Shown here piece by piece: positions 51,713-64,000 of a stretch of 64,000 nucleotides of DNA; within the stretch, counting starts at the first letter, position 1; the number at the start of each line of letters is the position of its first letter. The position numbers and the translations under genes were made by a program. The notes under the pieces were generated by a model. The model was given only the letters and a program-made list of their open reading frames with translations, did no database searches and was not told the DNA's origin. Source of the stretch: Vespa crabro (taxonomy: Eukaryota; Arthropoda; Insecta; Hymenoptera; Vespidae); NCBI RefSeq assembly GCF_910589235.1, contig NC_060970.1:558001-622000 (forward strand), read 5' to 3'.

Positions 51713-54700
51713 GATAACAACGATAATAACGATAATAATAATTATAATAATAATAAAATAATAATAATAAAAATAATTGCGATTATAATTATAATAACGA
51801 TAATAAAAAGAATATTAATAAAAATAATAATGATAATAACAATGATAACGATAATAAAAATAAGAATAATAAAGATAACAACACTATTACCGATAATATA
51901 GATAATATTAATTATAATAGAAACAATAATAACGACAAAAACGATAATAACTATAAACTAATATCGATTATAACTATAATAGTAATAATAATAATATCGA
52001 TAGTATCAATAATAACGAAAATATCTATATTAATAATAATAATAATAATATTAATAATAATAATAATTATAATTATAATAACGAAAAGAACTGTAGTAAT
52101 GATAATAACGTTAATAACGTTAAAGACGATAAAAAATATAAAAATAATAACGTTAATAACGATAATAACGGCAATAGTAATAATAATAATAAGAACGATT
52201 ATAACGATAATAACGATATAAACAGTAGGAATAATAACAATAAAAACAGTAATAACAATAACAACGATAATAACGATACTAATAATAATAATAATATTGC
52301 TTATAACGCTATAAACGATAATTACGATAATAATATTAAAATCAATAAAGATAACAACGATAATAATTATTATAATAATAAGTATAAGAGCGAAAATAAT
52401 AATAGAAACGATAATAATACTAATAATTATAACCATAATAACGATAACAACGACAATAATAAAAAAAATAAAATTGATATTTACGACAATATTTATAATA
52501 ACTATAATAATAATAACAAAAATAACTTTTAAAACGGTTATAACAATAATAATAATAACAATAATGACGATAATAACGGTAATAACGATAATAATAATAA
52601 TAATAATGACGATAATAACGGTAATAACTATAATAATAATTATAACATTATTAATGATAATAACAATAAAAACGATATCAAAACGATAATAAAATATTTA
52701 TAATAATAACGAAAATAGAGATAATCTCAATGAAAACGATAATAATAATAACAATCATAATGATAATAATGATAATAACGATAATGACGATAACAATAAT
52801 AATAATATAAACGATAATAACGATAATGACGATAACAATAATAACGATAATAACCATAATATCGATAATAATAACAATATTAACGAGAATAACGATAATA
52901 ATAATAACTATAAAAACAATAAAAAAGATAATAAAGATTGTAAAGATAATAATATTAACGTTATTAACGACAATATTCATAATAATAATAACAATAATAA
53001 CGATAATAAGGATAATTACGATAATAATAATATCGAAAATGACGTTAATGATAATAATAATAATGAGGATAAAAACGATAATTACGATAATAGCGATAAT
53101 AATGATAACGATAATGACGATAATTACTATAATGACGATAATAATAATAATAATAATATGTACAATATCGATAATAGCGATAATAACGAAAAAATAATAA
53201 TAATAATATCAATAATAACGATAATAACGGCAATAATACTAATAATAATAATAAAAATAATACTAACGTTAATGACGATAATAAAGATGATAGTAGTAGT
53301 AGTAATATCTATATTAACAATAATAACGGTAATAACGATCATAATAATATCGATAACAAAGACAAAATCGAAAACAATGATAAAAATATTAACGATAATA
53401 TCGATAATAAAAATAATAATATTAACGTTAATGTCGATAGTAATAATTAATATAATATTTATAATAACGAGAATAACGATAATAACGATAATATCGGTAA
53501 TAATAATAGTAATAAAAAAAATAATATCAATAATAAGGATAATAACGATAATAAAAATAATAACGATAATAATAAATACGTTAATATTGATAATATTAAT
53601 AACAGTATTAACGATAACAACGATAATAACAATAACAATGATAACATTAATATCGTTAATAACTATAATAATGATGTTAACAATAATAATTATAAAAGTG
53701 ATAGCAATAAAACGATATTTACAATAATAATACAATTAATAATGTTAGAGGTAATAACGATATTAACGATAATAATGATAATAACGATAATAACGATAGT
53801 AACGATAATACTAATAATAATAATTAGGATAATAAACATAATAATAATACTAATAATAACGATAATAACGATAATAACAATAATAACGCTATTAACGATA
53901 ATAACCATTATAAAAAAGAAAATAGAAGTAACAATAATAACAATAATCACGATAATAGCCATAATAATAATTCGACAATAACGATAATAGCCATTATAAT
54001 AATTCGATAATAACGATAATAATAATAATAATAATAACGATTATAACGACGATAACGATAATAGCTATAATAATAATAACGATAATAATTATAATAATAA
54101 TATTCATCGTAACAATAATAACGATAATGATGATAATAATAGTAATAGTAATAACGATTATAACGATAATAACTATAATAACGATAATAATAATGAAATT
54201 TATAACGATAATTACTTTAATAACGAAAATAATTATTGTAATAATAACGATAAAAAAGATAAAAGCAATAATAATAATTACGATAATAACGTTAATAACA
54301 ACAATATTAATATTAATAATATCGATAATAATGATTATAACGATAATAAAAATAATAAGAAAAAATACAATAACGATCCAAACGACAATTACGATGATAA
54401 TAATAACAAATATAACGAAAATAACGATATTAGTGACAAAAATAGAAGTAACAATAACAATATTAACAATAATAACGATAATGATGTTAGCGATAATAAT
54501 AACGACAATGATTATAATAATAATAACAATTCTAACGATAAAAGCAATAATAATAATAGTAATAGTAATAATAATAGCAATAATAACGGTAATAAAGATA
54601 ATTATAATAACAATAATAACGACAATAACGATAATGGCGAATAACAATAATATAATAATAACGATAATAGCGATAATAACGATCATAATAATAATAACAT

Positions 54701-55388
54701 TCACAATATTAATAATAACAATAATAACGATAATATCGATAATAATGATAATAACGATAATAAAGACAATAAAAATAATATTAAGTACGATAATAACGGT
54801 AATAAAGAAAATAACGATAATAACGATAATAGCGATGATAATAATAACGATAACTATTATAATAATAATAGGAATAATAAAGATAGTTTCGATAAATATA
54901 ATAATAATAATAACAATAATATCTATAATATCTATAATAACGATATTAGTAACAACAATAATAAAGATACTAACGTCAATAACGATATTAACGATAGTAA
55001 TAATGATAATAATAACAATAACAAAGATTATAACGATAATAATAATAATAATAAAATTATTGAGAATAAGGTTAATTACGAAAATAACGGTAATAAAAAT
55101 ATTAACAATAATAACGAAAATAATAATAATAATAATAACGATACTAACGATAATAAAGATATTAACGGTATTAACGATAATAATGGTATTAACGATAATA
55201 ACGATAGAAATAATTACAATAATAACGATAATGACGATAATAATGAGAAAAACGACAATTATAAGAACAATAATTATTATAATAACGATACTAACAATTA
55301 TAATAATAAGAATTACAACGATAATAAAGAAATAAAGATAAGAATAATAACAATTATAACTATAATAACAATAATGACTATAATAAGG

Positions 55389-55433
<45 letters not shown>

Positions 55434-58400
55434 TTAAGGATAATAGCGATAATTACGATAATAATAAAAGTATTAATAATGATGATAAGGATAATAACGA
55501 TAACATATATAATAGTAATATCAAAAATATCGATAATAACTATAATAACGATAAGAATAAAATAATAGTAACGATAATAACGATAACAAATATTATAACG
55601 ATAGTAATAATAACAATTATAACGATAATAACTGTAATGACGATAACAATAATAACCACAATTACGATATTATCGATAATAATATTAACAATATTAACGT
55701 TTTTAACGATAATAACGATAATAATAAATATAATAATAACAATAATAAAGATATCAATGATAATAATAATAATAACGATAATGATAATAACGATATTACC
55801 GATAATTTCGATAATAATAATAATAATATTAACGATAATATCGATAATACCATTAACAATATTAATGTTATTATCGATAATAATTGTAATAATAATAAAG
55901 ATAATAAAGATATTAACGGTAATAAGGATAAAAAAAATACCAATAATAACGATAATAAAGATAACAATGATAATAACGATAATAACGATAAAAATGATAA
56001 TAATAGAGACAATAATTACAATATTAACAATCATAAAGATAATAATAATAATAGTAGTAATAGTAACAATAATAACAGTATTAACAATAATAACGATAAT
56101 AACAATATTATCCATAATAATAATAATATTAACGATTATAACGGTAATAACGATAATGACATTAATAATAATAAAGTAAATAACGATAATAACGTTTATA
56201 ACGTAAATAATAATAGCAATAATACCGATAATAAGGATAGTAATAATAATAATAGTAATAAAAATAATATCGAAAATAACGGTAATAACGATTACGATAA
56301 TAATAATAATAATAATAAAATAATAGCGATAAAAATGATAATAACGATGACTACGATTAAAATAATAACAATAATACCGATAATAACGGTAATAATGACA
56401 ATAATTATATTAATAATAATAATAATAATAATAAAAACGATAATAACGATAATAACGATATTAATAAAAATAATGATAAATATAACAATAATAACGATAG
56501 TGATAAAAATAAAAATTTTAATAATAACGATAATTTCTATAATAGTGATAATAATAATAACGATAATAACGATAAAATTATAATAACAATAATAATAATA
56601 ATATTATTATTAACAAAAATAACGATAACAACGACAATAGTGATAAAGATATTAATAATAAAATAGAAAATAAGGTTAATAACGATGACAACGATAATTA
56701 TAATAACAATATTAACGATAATAATGATAATAACGGTTATAAGGACTATAACAATATCGATAATGAGAATAATAACGATAATAATGATAGTAACTATAAT
56801 AAAGATTACAACAATAATAACGATAATAATAATAACGACAATACCGATAATAAAGATAGTTATAATAATAATAATACTAATAATAAAGATGATAACAATA
56901 ATAACGATTGTAATGATTATAACGATAATAATGTTAATAATTTTAACATTAATAACGTTAAGAACGATAATTATTTTAATAGTAGTAATAATAACAATAT
57001 TAACAATGTTTGCAATAATAATGATAGTAACAAATAAAGTAATAACAGTAATAACGATAATAAAAATAATAAGGATAATAAAAATAACGATAATAACTAT
57101 AGTAGTAATAATAATATCGATAGTAACAATAATGACGATAATAACGAAAATAACGATAATAAAGACAATAATAACTTTAAAAGTATTGATAAAAACGATA
57201 ATAACAATAATAATAATTATAGTAATAATAATGAAAACGATAATAACAATAATTAAGATATTAATACTGAAAATAATAACAATAATAAAGATAATAACGG
57301 AAATAATAATAATAATAATAGTAATAATAATAATAATAACAATAATAAAGGTAATAATGACAATAATAATACGAATAATAATAATAATAATAATATCAAT
57401 AATAACGAAAAGAACGCTAATAATAATAGTCATAATATCTATAATGACACTAATAACGGTAGCAACAACAATAATATATACGAAAATATCGATGATATTG
57501 ATAATCATAATAACAATAATAAAAATAATAACAATAATAATGATAATAATAACAATAATATTAATAAAAATAATAACGATAATGACGATAATAACGATAA
57601 TAACGATAATAACGATAATAACGATAATTGCGATAATAACGATTATAATAAAAATTAACGATAAAAACGATAATATTAGTAATAATAATGACGATAATAA
57701 CGATATTTACGATAATAACTATTATGGTAATAACGATAATTACGATAATAACGATGTTAACGTTCATATTACTAAGGATAACGATAATATCGATAATAAT
57801 AACTACACAATTAACGTCAATTTAGAAAATAGTAATAATAATAAGGATATTAACTATATCAACGATAATAACTATAATAACGATATAAACGGCAATAAAA
57901 CTAATAATAATAATAAGGGGTAATAAAGATTATAACGATAATAATGATAATAACAATAATAATAATTGTAATAATAAAGATAATAATGATAATATAGGAA
58001 ATAAGGATAATAATAATAACAATAATAACGATAATTACGATATTAATAATAACATTATTAACGATAATATATATAAAAATTATAACAATAATAATAATAA
58101 CAGTAATAACGATAATACCGATGATAGCGATGATGATAATAATAAGGATAATAAGGATAATAACCATAATAATAGTATTAATAATAAAGATAACAACAAT
58201 TTTAACGATAATAATGACAATAATAATAACAATAATAACGATAATAACGATAACAATTATAATACCGATAATAGCGATAATAACAATTATAATCCTATTA
58301 ACGATATTAACATAAATAATAAAAACAATAATACTGATAATAACGATAATAACGATAATAATAGTAGTAAAAATAACAATTATAATACTAATAACGTTAA

Positions 58401-58520
58401 AAACGATAATAACGATAATAATTGATTAATAATATCAATAATAATAATAATAACGATAATAGGGTTATTAACAACAATATCTACAATTATAATAACAATA
58501 TTAACAATAATAACGATATA

Positions 58521-58760
58521 ATCAATCATAACAATAACGACAATAACGATAATATCGATAATAATAATAATAATAATAATAACATTAACAACGATAATAA
58601 CGATAATAAGTATAATAATAATAATGAAAATAACGATAATAACCATATTAACGATAATAATAATAATAAGAATTGTAATAATAATAACGTTAATTACGAT
58701 AATAACGATAATAATAATAGTAATTATAACGCTAATAGCAATAATAACGATAATAATGAT
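58521..58760 (+). repeat. Duplicated array segment, partner of 61267-61404
   Basis: ATCAATCATAACAATAACGA at 58521 and TAAGAATTGTAATAATAATA at 58667 both recur at 61267 and 61311. From 58667 to about 58760 the two copies are nearly identical (offset 2,644). The left copy carries about 102 bp more between the two words, a multiple of three. Confidence 0.8.
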
Positions 58761-61266
58761 AATAATAAATACGATAATATCGATCAATTCGATAATAATA
58801 ATAACAATATGTAATAATACTAATAATAGAATAAGTAATAATACTAATAGTAATGATATTAATGATAACTATAATAACATTAATTACGATAATAACGACA
58901 ATAGTAATAATAATAACACCCATAATAATAAAAAGATAATAACGATATTGAATATTTTTACGATAATAATAATAACGGTAATAACGATAATAACGATAAT
59001 AATAAGAAAATTAATAACAAAGGATATAACGATATTCACGAAAATAACGATTATAATGATAATAACGATAATAACATTAAAAAAAATAACAATTATAACG
59101 ATAATAGGGATAATAGGAGAACTAATAATGACAATGTAAACAATAATGACGATAATAACGAAATAACGATAATAACATTAGTAATAATAACAATAATAAA
59201 AACAATAACGATAATACCGTTAATATTGATAAAAATAGCAATATTCACATTAATACCGATAATAATAATAATAATAATAATAACAATAATAACGACAATG
59301 ACGATAAAAACGATAATAATAATATCGATAATATCGAAAATAGTAATAATAATAATACAGATAGAAAAAATAATAACGATAAGGACAATAATAATAATAA
59401 TAATAATAACGATTATAACGATAATTACATTAATAACGATAATAATAATAAAACTAATATCGATAATTACGTTAATAAGTGTAATAATAATAGCATTAAT
59501 AACGATAATAATAATAATAATATTAATAACAATATTAATGATAATGACGATAATAACGATAATACTAATAACGATGACAACGATAGAAACAATAATATTA
59601 ATATTAATAATAACGAAAAAAAGGATAATATCGATAACAACGATACTATTAATAATAATTATCAAGATAATAACATAATTAACGATCATAACGATAAAAT
59701 GATAACAACATTGCTAATAATAATACTAAAAGCAATATTAATGTTAAGAACACTAATAATGAGAAGAATATGAACGATAATAAAAATAATAAGGATAATA
59801 ATAATTACAATAATAACGATACCAACGACAATAACGATAAAAATAATAATAATAATAACGAAAATAACGATAATAATAATAAGAATAATAACGATGTCAA
59901 CAATAATAATAATACCAATAATAAAGACAATAACGATAAGAACGATTATACGGATTATAACTATAGGATAACATTGATAATAGTAATAATAATAAGAACG
60001 ATAATGAAGATAAAACGATAGAAATGATAATAAATATAATAACGATAATTGCAATAATAACAGTAATAATAATAGCAATATTAACGTTAATCATGATAAT
60101 AAAGATAATAACTATAATAACGATAATAACAATGAAAATAGTAGTAATAATAGAGATATTAAAGATAGTAACGATAATAACGATAATAATAATAATAATA
60201 ATTGCGATAAATACGATATAAACAATAATAACAATAATAATAAAGATAATAACGATATTAATAATAATAATAATAACAATAATAACGATAATAACAAAAA
60301 TAATAAAAAGAATAATAACGATTATATTGATAATAACGATAATAATAATAGCAATAATGACGATTTTAACGTTAAGAACGAAAAAAATAAAAGCTTAAAT
60401 GACCATTATAACATTACAAATGATAATAATAATATTGACGTTAATAATAATCATCATAAAAATGATATTAACGATAATAACTTCAATAAAAATTATAACA
60501 AAAATAATAATAATAATAGTAACCACAAGAACGAAAATATCGATAATAACAATTATAATAATAACGATAGTAACGATAATATCGATAATATTAAGAACAA
60601 TATTATTGTTAAGATCGATAATAATAATAATAATAATAACGATAATATCGATAGTAAAAATAATAATGATAATAACGATAGTAAGGGTAATAACTATAAT
60701 ATCGACTATAACAATAATAATAATAACATAATAACGATAATTACGATAATGACCATAATATTAATAACGATAATAACGTTAATAACGTAAATAACGACAA
60801 TATTAATAGAAATAATAACAATAATAACGATAATAAAGATAATAATGATAATGTCGATAATATTAATAACAATATTTACCATAATTTCGATATTAATAAT
60901 CGTAATCATAACAAAAATAACGATCATAACGATAATAGCAACTATAATAATAACGATAATAACGATATTAATAATATTATTAGTATTGTAAGTAACAATA
61001 ATTATGATAACTATGTTTATAATAGTAATAATAATAACGTTTATAACGATACTAACGATAATAATGATAATAAAAATAATAACCATAATAACAATAATAA
61101 CGGTAATAAAAACAACAATAATAACAATATTAACGAAAATAGTAATAACAATTGTAACGGAAACAACGATAACAGCATTAATAATAATAATAATAATAGC
61201 GAATGTAAGTATAATAACGGTTACACCTATAATATTAATAACAATAATAACAATAATAACGATATT

Positions 61267-61404
61267 ATCAATCATAACAATAACGACAATAACGATAATA
61301 ATAATAATAATAAGAATTGTAATAATAATAACGTTAATTACGATAATATCGATAATAATAATAGTAATTATAACGCTAATAGCAATAATAACGATAATAA
61401 CGAT
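61267..61404 (+). repeat. Duplicated array segment, partner of 58521-58760
   Basis: Shorter partner of 58521-58760, with TAAGAATTGT at 61311 and AATTATAACGCTAATAGCAA near 61366. This is the closest match between two array segments that I noticed, so it may be a recent duplication. Confidence 0.8.
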
Positions 61405-62910
61405 AATAATAATAATCGTATTAAAGATAATAAAGATAATAACAATACAAACGATAATAGCGAAAATAATAATGACAACAAAAACAATATTAACGATAAT
61501 AAATATAATAACAATTATTATAATGATGGTAAAAACGATAACAACAGTAATAATGATAATAACGATAATAACGATATTAACAATGATAATAATAGTAATA
61601 ATAAAGATAATAACGATGTAAAAGTTTCTAACGATAATTATAAATACAACAATAACGATAATAACGATTATGATGATAAGAACGATAATAATACTAATAA
61701 TAATAAAAATAATACCGACAATAACGACAATAAGAATAATAATAGAAGTAATAATAACAATTTTAAGAATAATAAATATAAAAACGATAATAACAATAAT
61801 AATAGTAGTAATAAAAAAATAATAATTATAATAACGATAAAAACGATTTTAACGATAATAATAATGACGATAATTAGGATAATATCGATAATAATAATAA
61901 CAATATTAGCGATAATACCGATAATAATAAAAACATTAATAACTATAATAACGATAATAACGTTTATAACGATAATAATAATAATAGTAATAATAAACAT
62001 AATAAAGATAATAACGACACAATAATAATAATAATAATAATAATAGTAACGATATTAACGGTAATATCGATAAAAAAAATAGAAAAATAAAATAATACCA
62101 ATAATAACGATAAAAAGTATAAAAACGATAATATCGATAATATAAAATACGATAATAACAATATTATCGATAATAATAAGAACATTATTAACAATAATAT
62201 CGATAATAATAACAACAATATTGACGATAATATCGATAATAATAATAACAATAATATCAGTAATGCCGGTAATAACGATAATATCACTAATAATAATAAT
62301 GATTATAATGATAATAGCGATATAAACAATAACAATATTAACGATAATATTGACAATATTAAAGATAAGAATGATAATAATTTTAAAACGATAATAATTA
62401 TCATAATTATAGTAGTAAAAACGATAGTAACGATAAAATAGATAATAATAATATAATTTTTAACGTTAATAACGATAAAAACGATAATAACGGTAATAAT
62501 AATAAAATTGATAACTCTAATATCGATAATAAAGGTATTATATTATTAATAAGGACGATAATAATGATTATAATGGAAATAATAATAATTACAATATCGA
62601 TAATAACGATAATAACGGTAAAAACGATAATAATAATAGTAATAATACTAGTAATAATAATAATGATAATTACGATAATAACGATAATAATAATAGATAT
62701 AATAATATTAGGACAATAATAACGATAAAAACGATAATTACGATATCCATAATTACGATAATAAAGACAATAATAATAACAATAATAAAATTGATAATAA
62801 CTATAATAACGATAATAAACATGACGACGACAATGAAGATAATAATAATTACGATAATGACGATAATATCGATAATAATAATAATAATAACGACGTTAAT
62901 ATCTATAATA

Positions 62911-63360
62911 AATTTATTAACGATATGGTATTAACGACAAAGACGACAATAGTAATAATAGTAACAACGATAATAACGATAATAATGATAATAACGGCAA
63001 TAAAAATAATTAAATAAAGATAATAACGATATTTTCGCAATTAATGATGAAAGTTATAAGAATAATTATAATCAGAACAATAACATCGATAATAACGATA
63101 TTAAACCTAATAACAGTAACGATTATGCGACCTTAATAATAACAATAATAATAACGATAATAACGATAACAACAATAATAACGATAATAACTATATTAGC
63201 GATATCAATAATAAAAAAAATAACGTTAATTTCGATATTAATAATAGCAATATAAAAGATAATAACGATAACAATAATAATATCATCGACATTAATAACT
63301 ATAGTAAAGGTAATATAGATATGGTATTAACGATTGAAACGACAATAGTAGTAATAGTAG
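62911..63360 (+). repeat. Dispersed array word family, copies 3 and 4 in tandem
   Basis: GATATGGTATTAACGA occurs twice, at about 62921 and 63318, with CGGCAATAAAAATAATTA and TTAATTTCGATATTAATAAT between them. This shows the complete order of the unit: one period is about 397 bp here. Confidence 0.7.
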
Positions 63361-64000
63361 TAACGATAATAACGATAAAGACAACAACAATAATAATAAT
63401 AATAAAGATAGTAAAGAAATTATCGAAAATAACGTTAATAACGATCATAATAATAACAATAATAATGATAATAACGATAATAGCTATTATAACGACAATA
63501 AAAAAAGTAATAATAATATTAATAATAGTAATATTAACGATTACAACAGAAATAATGATAATAATAGTAGTAATAAGAACAAATATAACAATAATAACGC
63601 TAATAAAGAAAATAACGTTAATATCGACAATAATAATAACAATAGTAATAACGATAATAATTATAATAACGTTAATAATAATAACAATATTAACGGCAAT
63701 ATTAATAATAATAATAAAAAAGATAATAGCAATAAAAATAATTGCAATAACATTATTAACCATTATAACGAAAATAACTATAATAACGATAACAATAATA
63801 ACGAATATTACGATAATAACGATAATAATAAAACGATAGTGTCGTTAATAGTAATAATCATAATACCGTAAAAACGATAATAAATTTAGTAATAATAAAA
63901 ATAATAACGATAATAACGATAATATCAGTATAATTATAACAATAATATCGATAATTACGTTATTAGAAATAAAAAAATAACAATAATAACGATAATACTA

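Larger units (their letters stand above)
32505..64000 (+). repeat. 31.5-kb degenerate triplet array, AATAACGAT type (to the right window edge)
   Basis: Continuous array of AAT, AAC, GAT, ATT and AAA triplets on the plus strand, rich in AACGAT. I found no gene, retroelement copy or satellite monomer in it. Runs in one triplet phase persist for up to about 1.9 kb (for example about 36740-38700), with occasional phase changes, so most length changes appear to be whole triplets. Very long frames, such as 721 codons on the minus strand at 36619-38784 and 462 on the plus strand at 43591-44979, encode only Ile/Val/Thr or Asn/Asp and are artefacts. Short non-array words occur, for example TTTATCCCTAAAATAAGGAT near 39180 and AAAAGCTTAAATGACC near 60390. 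Confidence 0.93.

Noticed and set aside
1..64000. Telomeric repeats (TTAGG or TCAGG) or rDNA as the R1-type target
   Set aside because: No TTAGG runs and no 28S-like sequence were seen at any element junction.
1..64000. A prokaryotic-type defence or metabolic system
   Set aside because: No operons, ribosome-binding sites or recognisable bacterial genes. The window is eukaryotic repeat DNA.

Overview
This window looks like eukaryotic, probably arthropod (insect), repetitive chromosomal DNA. The evidence is an R1-clade-type non-LTR retrotransposon family, a 68-bp satellite, and one other mobile-element-like insertion. I see no intact host gene, no tRNA or rRNA, and no prokaryotic gene organisation. 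The species cannot be told from the sequence. Approximate composition: 60% degenerate AT-rich trinucleotide array, 25% 68-bp satellite, 12% R1-like retroelement copies, and under 3% one further insertion.

Layout: 1-2375 is the 5' half of a decayed R1-like element (copy A, minus strand), cut by the window edge. 2376-3014 is triplet array. 3015-3394 is a 5'-truncated 3' end of the same family (copy C, minus strand). 3395-6533 is triplet array in two flavours, AACGAT-type and then an almost G-free AATCAT-type. 6534-15424 is 68-bp satellite in one orientation. 15425-18317 is triplet array. 18318-23222 is a near full-length but dead R1-like element (copy B, minus strand). 23223-23653 is triplet array. 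23654-27840 and 29500-32504 are the same 68-bp satellite in the opposite orientation, split by a 1.66-kb insertion (27841-29499) flanked by GTAT. 32505-64000 is 31.5 kb of uninterrupted triplet array with diverged kilobase-scale internal duplications.

The most interesting pattern is the relation between the parts. All three R1-like copies lie in or against the AATAACGAT-type array, in one orientation. This is what is expected of an R1-clade element whose endonuclease targets a simple repeat, as known for the Waldo and Mino lineages. The two satellite blocks are inverted relative to each other around copy B, and each appears to begin and end at about the same monomer phase. The very long apparent reading frames in the array (poly-Asn/Asp, poly-Ile/Thr, poly-Ile/Val) are artefacts of a triplet motif that contains stops in only one of six frames, so they are not annotated as genes. 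Both larger retroelement copies carry stops, frameshifts and lost catalytic residues. Family names rest on reading motifs by eye; no database search was run.
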